DNA from: Zelonia costaricensis
Lineage: Eukaryota; Euglenozoa; Kinetoplastea; Trypanosomatida; Trypanosomatidae
NCBI GenBank assembly: GCA_030849075.1
Contig: JASAOO010003556.1
Coordinates: 1 to 64,000, forward strand
Reading direction: 5' to 3'
DNA length: 64,000 nt
Shown: positions 18,983 to 28,532 of the stretch, piece by piece
Layout of the letters: each line of letters opens with the position of its first letter
How positions within the stretch are numbered: the stretch's first letter is position 1
Notes under the pieces: generated by a model
Database searches by the model: none
What the model was told of the DNA's origin: nothing
What the model saw: the letters and a program-made list of their open reading frames with translations, nothing else
Position numbers and translations under genes: made by a program

Positions 18983-20000
18983 TAAAGCAGCACACATGTT
19001 ACGCCCCCCCCATTACCTCCACACAATCGTCAGACCCCCACTGACTCACCTTCCTTTGCAGCGTCCTTGGGCGGCTCGGTGGGTCCGTTGAGCGCCCGCC
19101 GAGACGCTTCACATAAAATGAGCGCGGTGGGGGAGCAGGAGACGAGAGACCGCACTGCAAGTGCCGCATCGGACGGCGGTAGCGTCCCTCTCTTGGCTAG
19201 TGGCAACCTTACCTCATCTACTCGTGCTGCGTGCGCCTTACTCGCCTTGCGAGTTGATTGCGGCTCCTACAATTCTGTTCTCCTCTCCGCTCGCCGTACG
19301 GGGAGGAAACTGGCGCGGCAGTCGTGCTGCGCGCCGTTACGCGATCCGCTGCGCCCGTGCTGCGGGGTCTGACTCGTGGAAAACAGAAATGCAAAAGGGA
19401 GGTCGGAAGCGGCGTGGTCAGTACCGCGGCATCGGTGTAGCGCACGCACGGCGGCCGGGGAGGCACTGAAGTGCGCTGGAGGCAGCCAGTCCCGGTCGCT
19501 TTGTTGAACCCTGCCCTCCTTTCCATGCGCGTCGTTACTGCTGTTGGGGCCTTCAATGGTAGACACGCCGGCGCGGCAGCGGCGAGGAGGGAGGAAAACG
19601 GCATCAAAAAGGGAGAGACAGGGAGCAGCCCGCGCGCTGCTGGCACACGGGCCGGCGGGAAGCCACAACAACAGTGAAGCCGAAGCACACGTGCCGCCCA
19701 CCTGCACGGAGGGCGGGCCGTCACGGCAGCGCCGCAGGCGAGACGGGGTGACGCTGCCAACACACGCACGCACACAGAAGCAGAGGGGCGCCCACGCGCA
19801 TGTGCACCACACGTGCAGACACACTGCATGACGGTCGAGACGAAAACGCAGAACAGGCGTTTGAGGTGGAGAAGGTTCAAATTCGAAAACCCAAGGAGGA
19901 AACAAGCAAAGAAAAAGTTGTACAGCCGCGCGCGGTGGGCGCCGAGGACGGCTCACAAAAGAGTGGCACAGGGCCGCAACGGTGTGATCGCGCGCGCCGC
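17891..20000. other. 2.1-kb gene-free interval
   Basis: Contains G16 at 18806-18821 and (AC)25 at 18931-18980, the latter about 930 bp downstream of the 20001 stop codon. Short ORFs on both strands are dominated by repeat translation (poly Cys-Val or Thr-His) or by Arg/Ala-rich shadow composition. No credible gene or structured RNA found by eye. Confidence 0.55.
18931..18980. repeat. (AC)25 microsatellite
   Basis: Perfect dinucleotide repeat, preceded by an imperfect AC stretch from 18920. It is one of the few here with AC on the plus strand, so TG in the transcript. Confidence 0.95.
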
Positions 20001-21458
20001 CTACCAGCCCTCCCACTTTACTCTTGATTCTCCGCGCTGGCTCTGGCGTGGGGCGATGCTAATCTCGGCGAGCCGCGGCTCGCCGAGGCGGTTGAGGGTG
20101 CAGGCCCAGACGGTACGCTGCGGGCACGGCACGTGCACCGCCTCCTCCACCGGACGACCACCAAAGAAGGACAGCATGGTGCGCAGCACAGCCTGATGGG
20201 CAACGACGACGACGCACTTGGTGCAGTTGTTCAAGTCGTTCAGCAGCGGCGTGAGCCGGCGGACAAGGTCGACGTAGGACTCGCCGTCTGGGTAGCGGAA
20301 GCCCACCTTGTCGCTGTGACGGAAGAGCTGGACGAAGGGGTACAGCAGCTTCACCTCATCATTCGTCATGTCCTCACAGATGCCGGCGTGGATCTCGTTG
20401 AGTGACTTGAAATGCCTGAGGACGCCGCCTGTGAGGACGTCTGCCGTCGGCTGCGCCGTGCGCTGCGTGCGGCGGAGTTGACTGCACCACACCTCGAAGC
20501 TCGTCTCCGTCCCCCACGAAGCGGTGCGGTGGGCGAAGAGGTTGGGATTGGCCCTGACTTGGGTCTCGAAGAAGTGCGCGATGTCCTCGGCGTCGTGACG
20601 CCCTGTCTCGGTGAGGTCGGGGTCGCCGCCGAGCCGGTCCTCCACGTTGTACTCCGATTGCCCGTGCCGGGTCAGAAAGACGGGCGGGAAGGACTGAAGC
20701 GTGTCGCTGGGCGCACCGTCTGGCGGCTCGTGCGAGTAGAGCTGGTACAGGGTGGGAAGCATGCTGTTCAGAAAGCTGGCTAGGGTAGAGCACAAGATGC
20801 TGCCGCTGCTGCGCGACGCACGCAGTGCCTGTCGCTGCAGACTCACATCGATGTAGCGGCACACCTCCGCGTCGCGCCTGTCCCACTCCTCCGCAAACCG
20901 CACGTGGCGGACGAGGAAGGACCGCTCGGGTGGAAGCAGCGCGAGCAGCCCGCGGCGGGCCTCGGCGCCGTCGCAGTTGGTGAAAATGATGGCCACAGGC
21001 GTTGCCACGAACCCCAGCCGCGGCTCCGAGTCAAAATAGTCCAGCGCCGCCGAGACGCAGCGGCGGTTCTCGTGCAGCCACGAGTCGCGGTGCGCCGCGT
21101 ACGGCGTTGGGTGGTCGTCCTGGAAGTTGGGCGACGCCACGAACAGCTGTATGCTCTCGCCGATCCAGCGTAAGTAGTGCACAAAGCGGGTGCAAAAAAA
21201 GCGTGCCGGCATGCTGCAGCGCGCCTCGGAGCTGACGAAGATGATCACCGGGTTGGTGGCGTTGGAGAACCGGTACAAGCCCATGCTGGGGACGGTCAGG
21301 TGCTTGGCGTTGGTGCTCGTCAAGGACGGCGGCGGTCGCACCACCTCCCGCTGGGTGCGGTGCTCAACCCCGATCACATGTCGAAAGTCAATCGAGTTTG
21401 CCTCGTTGATAGCCTCTACATCGTATACGTTTGACGCCTCAAGGTGAACGAGGACCAT
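20001..21458 (-). CDS. 6-phosphofructo-2-kinase/fructose-2,6-bisphosphatase family, kinase half degenerate
   Basis: Predicted 485-aa protein. The C-terminal domain (about 258-470) is an intact histidine phosphatase of the FBPase-2 type: FLTRHGQSEYN with RHG at 264-266 (phospho-His acceptor H265), LNEIHAGICEDMT with acid E355, and VVAHQAVLR with second His H421. The N-terminal part (about 68-250) aligns with the PFK-2 kinase (NPVIIFVSS...FVHYLRWIGESIQLF against 'VIVMVGLPARGKT...LTRYLNWIG'), but the Walker A segment reads SSEARCSMP (76-84), lacking the Gly and Lys needed for ATP binding. The protein is therefore probably a fructose-2,6-bisphosphatase without kinase activity, relevant because fructose-2,6-bisphosphate activates pyruvate kinase in trypanosomatids. 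The frame opens at a TTG at 21479; ATG is at 21458. Isoforms with degenerate halves are known in this group. Confidence 0.88.
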   Translation of the reverse strand: MVLVHLEASNVYDVEAINEANSIDFRHVIGVEHRTQREVVRPPPSLTSTNAKHLTVPSMGLYRFSNATNPVIIFVSSEARCSMPARFFCTRFVHYLRWIGESIQLFVASPNFQDDHPTPYAAHRDSWLHENRRCVSAALDYFDSEPRLGFVATPVAIIFTNCDGAEARRGLLALLPPERSFLVRHVRFAEEWDRRDAEVCRYIDVSLQRQALRASRSSGSILCSTLASFLNSMLPTLYQLYSHEPPDGAPSDTLQSFPPVFLTRHGQSEYNVEDRLGGDPDLTETGRHDAEDIAHFFETQVRANPNLFAHRTASWGTETSFEVWCSQLRRTQRTAQPTADVLTGGVLRHFKSLNEIHAGICEDMTNDEVKLLYPFVQLFRHSDKVGFRYPDGESYVDLVRRLTPLLNDLNNCTKCVVVVAHQAVLRTMLSFFGGRPVEEAVHVPCPQRTVWACTLNRLGEPRLAEISIAPRQSQRGESRVKWEGW

Positions 21459-22213
21459 TGCCGCAGCACGGTGCGCCAAACACGCCGTCTGACCTTGGTA
21501 GCGCGTGTTGCCGCTGCACGCGGAAAGGAGCGGGTTGCCGCCACCGACCGTACACGGCAGCGGAGCAGAAGGCGGTGGAGAGGAAGAAGAGGACGGCGAA
21601 GTGGCAAAGAGAGTTGGAGAGCGGTGGTGTGTGGCGAACCGCAGCCGGCGCGTAGTACTGCCTCAGAGACGTTCCCGCTGAGGGTGCCTGACGTCTACTA
21701 CGGCGACGGAGCGAGAATGAGCCCAGTGGCAGCGCAGAAGCGCATGGCAGTGACCTGGCCAGGCGTAGGCAACAGGCATCATCGACCGGCAACGGAGGTA
21801 GTCAAGCAGACACACGTGCACAGGCCGAGGTGAAGAAAGAGGGCAATAATGCGCAACATGTCAACCAGGGCCTCGCAGCTCGACTCTTTAGTATGCCTTG
21901 AGAGAGCTCCGCTCACTGCCCCCTTCAATGGCGGTTTGCTGCTCCCTCTTCTCTTCTAGTTTTTCCGCAGCTGCGATGCGCCGCAGCCCTTCGTGGGAGC
22001 GGCAACGAGCCTCAGCGCAAGCGTCACTCCGGCTGCACCAAAGCACAGACGCGCGCACAATTCCGAAGAGGGGGGGTGGGGGGTAAGAAACACACGAGAG
22101 GACTTATCGGACACCGTTGACTGCTCAGCGCAGCGCGGCGACCGATGCCGCCGGACAACACGCCCGCTTCGCGCCCCTCATGCTCCCTCGCACCACGCAG
22201 AGAAGAACAGGTC
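21459..22213. other. Intergenic region, type I membrane protein gene to PFK-2/FBPase-2 gene
   Basis: No strong repeat apart from a short G-rich stretch at 22069-22083. No gene seen. Confidence 0.5.
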
Positions 22214-23059
22214 CTACGCCCGGGCTGCGTTGGCGCGGTCCTCAGCTTTCATCTGCTCGATGATCTCCCGCTGCCGACGCAGCAGCTCGAGCCGCTTCGC
22301 CGGCGTCAGCTTTGCCGGATTCTTACCGCTGAAGCTGGTCGCATCTAGCTGGCCGCGGCGAGTGAGCAAGTACCGCGGCAACATGCGCACCGCCACCACC
22401 ACGAACAGCATCGCCAGCGGCGCAAACGCGCTCGTTGAGCTGGCCTCCTGCCCCGCCGCCTCGGGCCGGTGTCGCAGCTCAAAGTAGGCCTCGCACACGT
22501 CTCGTGCCGCGTTGTCGGCGCGCACCAGGTGACTTGTGACAAGCACCGTGTCCTCCGAGAGCTTCGCGATGTGTAGTTCCCGCATCAGCCACGGCGTGGC
22601 TGTGCAGGTGCCGTTGTCAACGCTGTACAGCGGCTCGGCCGGTTCAAACTGGCGATGCAGCAGACCGTGCTTTCGCAGTCCGCGCAGCGCGGCTTCAGGG
22701 AACCACTCCGACTGGCATGCCAAGTGCATCCCCTCATCATCGCGCTCGGCAACAAACCGCACCGGTGCCTGCGCGCGGCAAAGCAAAGACGCGTCCTCCG
22801 GGACGCCGGCGTACGTGAGACCCACACGTGCAGCAGCATGGTCAAGAAGGCGTCCGAGCCGACCGATGCGCCGTGGTGTGACAGTCCACTGACCGGGCTG
22901 CACCGCCAAAACATAGTCAGGGGCCACCGCGCCGCGGCCCGGAAGAAGCGTGCGCACGTCCCAGACCCCATCCAGCAGCCCCGACGCCCCGCTGACACCG
23001 CCGATGTGCGACACTGCAAGAAGCAGCCACGCGCATAGAAGACCGCAAAGCAAACGCAT
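22214..23059 (-). CDS. Predicted type I ER/secretory-pathway membrane protein, unknown function
   Basis: Predicted 281-aa protein that I do not recognise. The N-terminus MRLLCGLLCAWLLLAVSHIGG is a classical signal peptide (cleavage probably near residue 24). A luminal domain of about 185 residues follows, with four Cys (C94, C115, C152, C189) and one N-glycosylation sequon at N149. A transmembrane segment lies at about 211-229 (AFAPLAMLFVVVAVRMLPRYL), then a basic cytosolic tail ending in a charged helix (RLELLRRQREIIEQMKAEDR). The topology recalls small ER membrane complex subunits, but I see no motif that proves it. The frame is open upstream to 23470, yet the signal peptide fixes the start at the ATG at 23059. 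Confidence 0.75.
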   Translation of the reverse strand: MRLLCGLLCAWLLLAVSHIGGVSGASGLLDGVWDVRTLLPGRGAVAPDYVLAVQPGQWTVTPRRIGRLGRLLDHAAARVGLTYAGVPEDASLLCRAQAPVRFVAERDDEGMHLACQSEWFPEAALRGLRKHGLLHRQFEPAEPLYSVDNGTCTATPWLMRELHIAKLSEDTVLVTSHLVRADNAARDVCEAYFELRHRPEAAGQEASSTSAFAPLAMLFVVVAVRMLPRYLLTRRGQLDATSFSGKNPAKLTPAKRLELLRRQREIIEQMKAEDRANAARA

Positions 23060-23890
23060 GAGTGACGCTGTGAAAGGGAAAAAAGGCAGCGTTGTCGCGG
23101 GAGCAGAGAGCTCAGCGGAGACGCGTGCCAGCGGCGTGGCCGCAGCACGCACGACGACGTACGTGAGGCTACAAAGAGATGGAGGCGGAGCAATCAAGAG
23201 CGCCTCTGCGTTTGCGTGAGAAGTGAAGGGTGAACGGGGAGCGGAGAGGAGACTGCAGTCGCTTCTTTGTTGACCCGACTCGCGGTGCCAGTGGCGGCGA
23301 CCTTCAGCGGACGGGAAGCGTTGGGAGTTGCACTGCGGAGTTGACGAAATGAGGAGAAGAACGGAGAGAGGAGACTCCGGCTGAAGCGGGAAGGTGCAAG
23401 TCACCGGCATGAGCGGTCCAAACCGGATGCGACTGGGGGCAGTGGCAAGACGCCGCCGCCCCAGCCCCATTGCGCACAGGGCGTTGCCGAGTGCCTGACG
23501 AGGCCCCGTTCAGCGTGGTGGTCGACAGCCGAAACACAGCCCCGAGCCCGACCCGCTCTCGCAGGAGCACTGCCGCAGTGCGGCGTAAGCGTTGGAGAGG
23601 CGGGGAGGGGACGATGATCAGCCGCACCTCGCTGGGCTGCTGCTGCTGCTTAAAGCTCAATTCTGTGAGAAGCGGAACGTTCTCGGCACGAGTCCCATGG
23701 CAGGAAAAGGCGAGAAGCAGCGGGGGTGAAACAGGCCGCAGTTTCGCCGCCCGCAGCCCACGGCATGTTCGCCACCTCAAAAGCCGGCGCAGCGCACTAC
23801 CAACAGCGCGACAGCGTGGGAGGCTTGCGAGCGAACCGCCAGCACCCAACAGGTGCGCTCTAAAAGCACACAGGAGACCGCCGAAGACGC
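23060..23890. other. Intergenic region with short (CTG)n
   Basis: Contains a CTG/TGC repeat of about five units at 23637-23650. No gene seen. Confidence 0.55.
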
Positions 23891-24361
23891 TCAAATTTTG
23901 CCGCGTCGCATGACGTTTGCGTGCAGCAGCTCGTCGATCTTTCCCTCTTTCGACTCCATCTCAAGTTCTCGCTGATGCCGCCACACGCGCATCTTGAGAC
24001 CGTCCTCCTCGGCGATACGGCGAAGCTCGTTTTGATCGTACGGGTACGTCTCCAAGACTCCAGTGCGCATCATACCGCTGTGGTACCGCTCCACGTAGAA
24101 CATCACCTCCGATCTACCCAAGCGGTGGTAGCTGTCTACCGGCTCTTCACCAGCCTCCGAGCGCGAACACTGCGCGAAGAGCTTCACTAGGTTGTACTGG
24201 GTGACCACCGAGTCCAAGTTCGTGAAAGACTTCAGCCAGTCCTGAAAGCGGTCGTCGCAGCGCCACGGCCGGATGCCGTAGTAGATGCTGCGTCCCGTCA
24301 CCGGGTTCAACGTTTCCGGTTTGTCCTTAACCCGCGAGTAATGCGGGGTCTTGTCCATCAT
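23891..24361 (-). CDS. Conserved hypothetical protein, 156 aa
   Basis: Predicted small soluble protein (MMDKTPHYSRVKDKPETLNP...) that I do not recognise. It has a Tyr/Pro/Trp-rich N-terminal part (GRSIYYGIRPWRCDDRFQDW), a central helix, and a charged C-terminal helix (RVWRHQRELEMESKEGKIDE). Codon use and composition are those of a real gene, clearly different from the GC-rich shadow ORFs nearby. The frame remains open for about 38 codons upstream of the ATG at 24361 without another ATG; that upstream part (ERYLLVAHAVIEFICSHSYG) also looks protein-like, so a start problem cannot be excluded. The size and basic, aromatic character would suit a mitochondrial complex subunit, but this is a guess. 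Confidence 0.65.
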   Translation of the reverse strand: MMDKTPHYSRVKDKPETLNPVTGRSIYYGIRPWRCDDRFQDWLKSFTNLDSVVTQYNLVKLFAQCSRSEAGEEPVDSYHRLGRSEVMFYVERYHSGMMRTGVLETYPYDQNELRRIAEEDGLKMRVWRHQRELEMESKEGKIDELLHANVMRRGKI

Positions 24362-25544
24362 TCCCCAAAGAGCGTGATTGCAACCATAACTGTGCGAGCA
24401 TATAAACTCAATAACCGCATGTGCGACGAGCAAGTATCGCTCGAAGTACTCTTTCACGTCTCCGCAGAGAGCGGCTCAGTGTGAAAAACGGCTTTTCCCG
24501 GCTTACAAAAAAAGGTGAAAACGGTGATGATCGGTTGAAGGTTCTCCCTCTACACACGCAACTCCAATCCGTGCAGCGCATCAGGAGCCAGCAGTCGCTC
24601 TGCACGAATTCAACTACTCAGAGGAGGCAACGCTTACGCGCACTACCCGAATCTCGGAACCGCAAATTGGGCCGGCACGTGGCTCGCACGCGGTCGGTGC
24701 CGGCAGGGGGTCGCCAGCCAGCGGCGGGGCCCAGGCGGGAGCGCCGCGCGCACCCGCTCGCACGCATTCTTGCTTCTTGCTTTGTTGCACACATCAGGCT
24801 TACAGAGGAGGTTATGACAGGTCACGCAGGGGAAACGAGGTGGGTGTCGAGTGGCGCCGTCATCCCAAGAAAGCCTGAAAAGGCGTGTCAACTTTGACGA
24901 TGTTAGTCTCCCGGGAACGTGCCGGTATCAATAAGCTCCGTAGGAAACTAGTGCTTGTAGCAGGGAGCTGCGTGGTGTCCGGCGTACAGAGCTGATGGAG
25001 ATTCGGCGGTGGACTGGAAGAGCAAGATTTCGTGACGTGACAAGCACGCGTTCCATCACTTTCTGGGTGTGCTGTTGAGTTGTGAAGAGTGCGAGGAGTA
25101 ACTGCCGACGCGCTCTGCAGCCAGAGGTGCCGGAAGAGGTCTGGGCTGGTGGAGGGTCGGAGAGAGTCCCATGTGGTGTGGCAGGATGGCAGACGCGAAC
25201 CTCGCGTCGAGTTGGCCGTCAAACCGTGGGACACGGAAGTCGCAAAGCAGGCGTGTGAAAATCTGTGCGCGCTCGCCGAGTGCCGAATAAAGGGACGCAT
25301 CGCCGGCCCAAGATCAATTGGGATGAACGACAGCAGCCGAGCAGTGTCGGCAAGGTGACCCGAGGCAGCACTGAGCTGGTGGGTTGAAGCTGCTTCCGTT
25401 GTGCCCACTGGCCTGCGGTGTGCGTTGCCTCGCAAGGCCGTCAAGTACTGATGTGTTCGTGAGTAGTCGCGAGTTGCGGCGCGGAGCTCCGAACGAGCCG
25501 TCGCCGAAGGGACCGGATCCGCTGCTCTGCGGCGCAGGCGTCTC
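24362..25544. other. 1.2-kb gene-free interval
   Basis: Lower GC than the neighbouring coding DNA. No repeat longer than a few units and no convincing ORF. I looked by eye for C/D box pairs on the transcribed strand and found none convincing. Confidence 0.5.
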
Positions 25545-26213
25545 CTACGGCTGCGCTTCACCAGCTGGGGGTAGTGGCGCCGCGGGAGCTGGCGCCAGGC
25601 GATGAGGCTTAGGCCAGATTGCTGCCAATACAAGCCCGCGCACGCACTCTACGGGGACGGGACCACACCTTCGTGAGTCGAAGCTCTTGGGCTTGTTGTC
25701 GCCCTCCAGCCATAGCCACTGTGAGGGGTTGAGGACGCGCTCGGTGCAGATGTCCCAGTCCTTCGAGCGAACGGCATGTCGGCTCACGTGGTCGTAGTAC
25801 GCGCGCTCCGCGTTCACGACGGACGCTCCCTCTTCGCCCTCGTCCTCATCCTCGCCTTCGCAGTACGGCGGAGGAACCACCTCAACGTAGTGGGCGCCAC
25901 CCCACTCCTCCGCCTCTGCTCGGCTGGAGGTGCACTTGACCACCCGCTTGCACACGGACAGCGTGTCCGACACCCTCACCACGACAACATCACTTGGACG
26001 CACCAGCGGGACCCCCAAGATCCGGCGTAGCCGCAGAAGCGAGTAGGGGACAAACAGGAGGTACTCGCCGGGGTGCAGCGTGGGCACCATCGAGACGCCC
26101 TTGACGGCGCAACTCACGTCGCAGTTCCACCCAATGAAGACGCCGAGCATGACGAAAGGCACATCGCCGTATCGCGAGCTGCGCAACGACGCCCACCACT
26201 GCCGCCACGACAT
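25545..26213 (-). CDS. Mitochondrial inner membrane signal peptidase-like protein (S26 family, IMP type)
   Basis: Predicted 222-aa serine protease that would remove bipartite presequences on the outer face of the mitochondrial inner membrane. One membrane segment lies at about 19-36 (PFVMLGVFIGW...). The catalytic Ser is S41 in GVSMVPTLHPGEYLLF (39-54) and the catalytic Lys is probably K89 in SVCKRVV (86-92). The C-terminal signature WLEGDNKPKSFDSRRCGPVP (168-187) matches the IMP box 'GDN...SxDSRxxGPVP'. Between Lys89 and that box is an insertion of about 40 residues with an acidic run (EGEDEDEGEEG, 119-129) that usual IMP1/IMP2 proteins lack. A Pro/Ala tail ends the protein. The frame begins at a TTG at 26234; ATG at 26213 is used. 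Whether it is the IMP1 or IMP2 equivalent is open. Confidence 0.88.
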   Translation of the reverse strand: MSWRQWWASLRSSRYGDVPFVMLGVFIGWNCDVSCAVKGVSMVPTLHPGEYLLFVPYSLLRLRRILGVPLVRPSDVVVVRVSDTLSVCKRVVKCTSSRAEAEEWGGAHYVEVVPPPYCEGEDEDEGEEGASVVNAERAYYDHVSRHAVRSKDWDICTERVLNPSQWLWLEGDNKPKSFDSRRCGPVPVECVRGLVLAAIWPKPHRLAPAPAAPLPPAGEAQP

Positions 26214-26234
26214 CGCGGCAAAGAGGTTGCCCAA

Positions 26235-26274
26235 GTGTGTGTGTGTGTGTGTGTATGTGTGTATGTGTGTGTGT
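26235..26274. repeat. (GT)n microsatellite, interrupted
   Basis: GT repeat with TA interruptions, reading CA/CATA in the transcript. It begins only 22 bp upstream of the IMP-like start codon, so it probably lies in the 5' UTR or overlaps the trans-splicing region. Confidence 0.9.
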
Positions 26275-27076
26275 AAAAGGAGCTGGCGAATATGTGTCTC
26301 TGTGGCGGTGTAGTCGCTAAAGCGCGCGATTCGATTTCATGTGATTGGATTCTGGACTCCGGGCAGCGCGCTCGTCTGAGCCGAGCAATGAGAAAGAGAG
26401 AGAGAGCACGAGAGGTGTGGAAGACGAGGGTTCAAAAAGCTACCTGCGTGCGGGCGTGCATTGAGGGCCTTGAGGAAGTCGCAGCGAAGGAAATCGACGT
26501 AAAGTGGCGCGCAGAGGCAGCCAAAAAATCATATCCTGCAGCGACGCTCGAGTACGGACACGCAACACGCTCCTCGGGCGTCCTTTGTAAACGCGCGCAT
26601 GCTAGGCAGTATGTGACATGTTCCTGTTCTTTTTCTTTTTTGGAAGGCGCACCAAGGGAAGGCAGCACTGGGCGTAGACGCCAACGTGCCACCTCCACCG
26701 TTGGCGTGTAGCACAAATAGCTGTCCCGGCAGCAGAGGTAATGTGCACGTAGGTGAGCGGGCAGCCCTTCTCACACGCGCACTCATCGCTTCACTCGCAC
26801 AAAGCTGACGCTTTCATCGAAAGCACTCGCAGACGGCAAACCAGGAGAGTTGCGGCACCCGTGCCCTGCAAGGTTGCGGTGCCCCACACTTCCGTTCAGA
26901 CAAGGCTGGGCAAAACACTCTCTCATGAAAGGAGGTGGCGCGGTGATGAGTGAGGTCAGTGTTCGTGAATGGAGCACAACGGGAAGGGGTGGAGGCGGGC
27001 CGTGCCAGGCGGCATCTAGTCTTGCACAGCTCTGATGGTCGTGTGAGGTCGCGCTTTCGCTGGGCGCGGTGTGGGG

Positions 27077-27104
27077 CGCGAGAAGGCGAAGCCGCCTTCT
27101 CGCG
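27077..27104. other. Perfect inverted repeat, 12-bp stem, 4-nt loop
   Basis: Arms CGCGAGAAGGCG (27077-27088) and CGCCTTCTCGCG (27093-27104) are exact reverse complements around the loop AAGC (GCTT on the minus strand). The hairpin is predicted to be very stable as RNA or DNA. It lies in the middle of a 2.3-kb gene-free interval. Function unknown; possibilities are a structured non-coding RNA, an RNA-processing element or a conserved UTR hairpin. Confidence 0.75.
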
Positions 27105-28532
27105 GTTGCAGCGCGGTGCTGCTCGCAGCGCACGACAAGGAGGTAGGAGGCAAGGTCACGGGTAGTGCCATCCCGTCCGTAAAGCGAAGTCATCGCGTGC
27201 GAGCAAGAAGAGCGCAGAAGCACGAAATGGAACAAATCAAAGCGAATGTCGTTTTCAGAGAAGTCGTGCGGTCGTCTGTGGCGCGGCTTCACACGTCTTT
27301 CGACGCCGAGCACCTCCCCCGCTCTCCTCACTCCCCCCCCCCCTCAAGAGCTCCACAGGGGGCCGTCAGAAATCCGACACGGGGTGGCACGCCGGTGCAC
27401 AACGGTACCGCGCCCCGCTAGGTAAATCGGCGTACCGCGTAGTGCAGGCGCACAAAGAACGGAGAGGGAGGAAAGAAAGACGCACGACGTTTTGTGTTCT
27501 AGGATAACAAGGCGGGTGCTTAGCGCGCGGGAAAATCAGCGAAAAAAGTAAAATAGCAAGTCAGGGGAACACCACGGATGATACAAAGCGATCCGATGCA
27601 CGCAGATTTAGTATAAACACGAGGGTGCAATGATGACGAGCATGTGGAACGGATAGTTCCATGCGTGGGCAGGTCCGCGAAGGCACACAGATACACTCAC
27701 ACATACACACGAGCGTGCACATATGCGCAAAGAGCCAGCGAGATAGATATCGAACAACGCGCGCGCGACGATGAGGGGCTCCGCGAAACTGTTGACTCAA
27801 CAGAAAAGGTTGCGATGATGTGTGGAGCAGAAAGTGGAGGTGAGTGGACATGCAGCTTGACATCGACGCGCGTCAACAACGAGCACGGCAAGCTCACGCG
27901 ACGTACAGAAAAGGCAAAAGTTGAAGCAAGAGCAGAGACGGCGAGTGGTGATGACTCCGTGGAGTGAAAGCGATCCCTTCCTTCGCGCACACCTATCCAA
28001 GATTCACCGCTGCACCCTCTCTGCTTGATGTGAAGAAACGAAAGCACCGCCCGTGGCAGCGATCGTCAACCGCGCTGCGGAGAGATGGTGTTCGTTGAGC
28101 TGGGCAGCGCGGCGGGAGCTGGGACGTGAGTGGGCGGAATCGCCTCCTCGACGAAAAAAAGGCGAGAGGAGAGCGTGCGCTCTTGACCGGCGTGGCACGA
28201 GCAGCTGTGCTGCCGCTCCCACGATGAGGTCGAGAGAGATGCCACCAGCTCCTAACGTCGGGTGATGCTCCCCTTGCCGCGCACGCACGGATAGCGGTTG
28301 CTTCATCCAGAAAACATGACGCGCGCGCGCCCCGCTGTCGTGTTCTTTCAGCAGTCAGGCAAAGAAGCAGTGCTTCTCTTCAAGATGGCGAACACCCGCA
28401 TGCAGCCCCCACCCCACCCCCTTCATCCACGACAGACTTTGCTTTGATTGGACCTGGCGAAGGGGCGGGCGAGGGGAGGCGGGGAAGGAAACGAACGCAT
28501 ACGCGTCTTCTTCTCGCACCGTTGCTGGTAAG

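Larger units (their letters stand above)
26214..28532. other. 2.3-kb gene-free interval
   Basis: Starts with a GT-type repeat at 26235-26274 directly upstream of the IMP-like gene. C11 at 27333-27343 and a perfect 12-bp hairpin at 27077-27104. ORFs up to 182 codons exist on the minus strand but have no protein-like features. It is the second longest gap in the window. Confidence 0.55.

Noticed and set aside
26783..27331. Minus-strand open frame of 182 codons in the 2.3-kb gap
   Set aside because: No domain, start or composition like the true genes; it contains the 12-bp hairpin, and such ORFs occur by chance at this GC.
28004..28306. Minus-strand open frame of 100 codons beginning with ATG (MKQPLSVRARQ)
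   Set aside because: Too short and too rich in Arg/Ala/His to be supported, with no recognisable motif; it could be re-examined with expression data.
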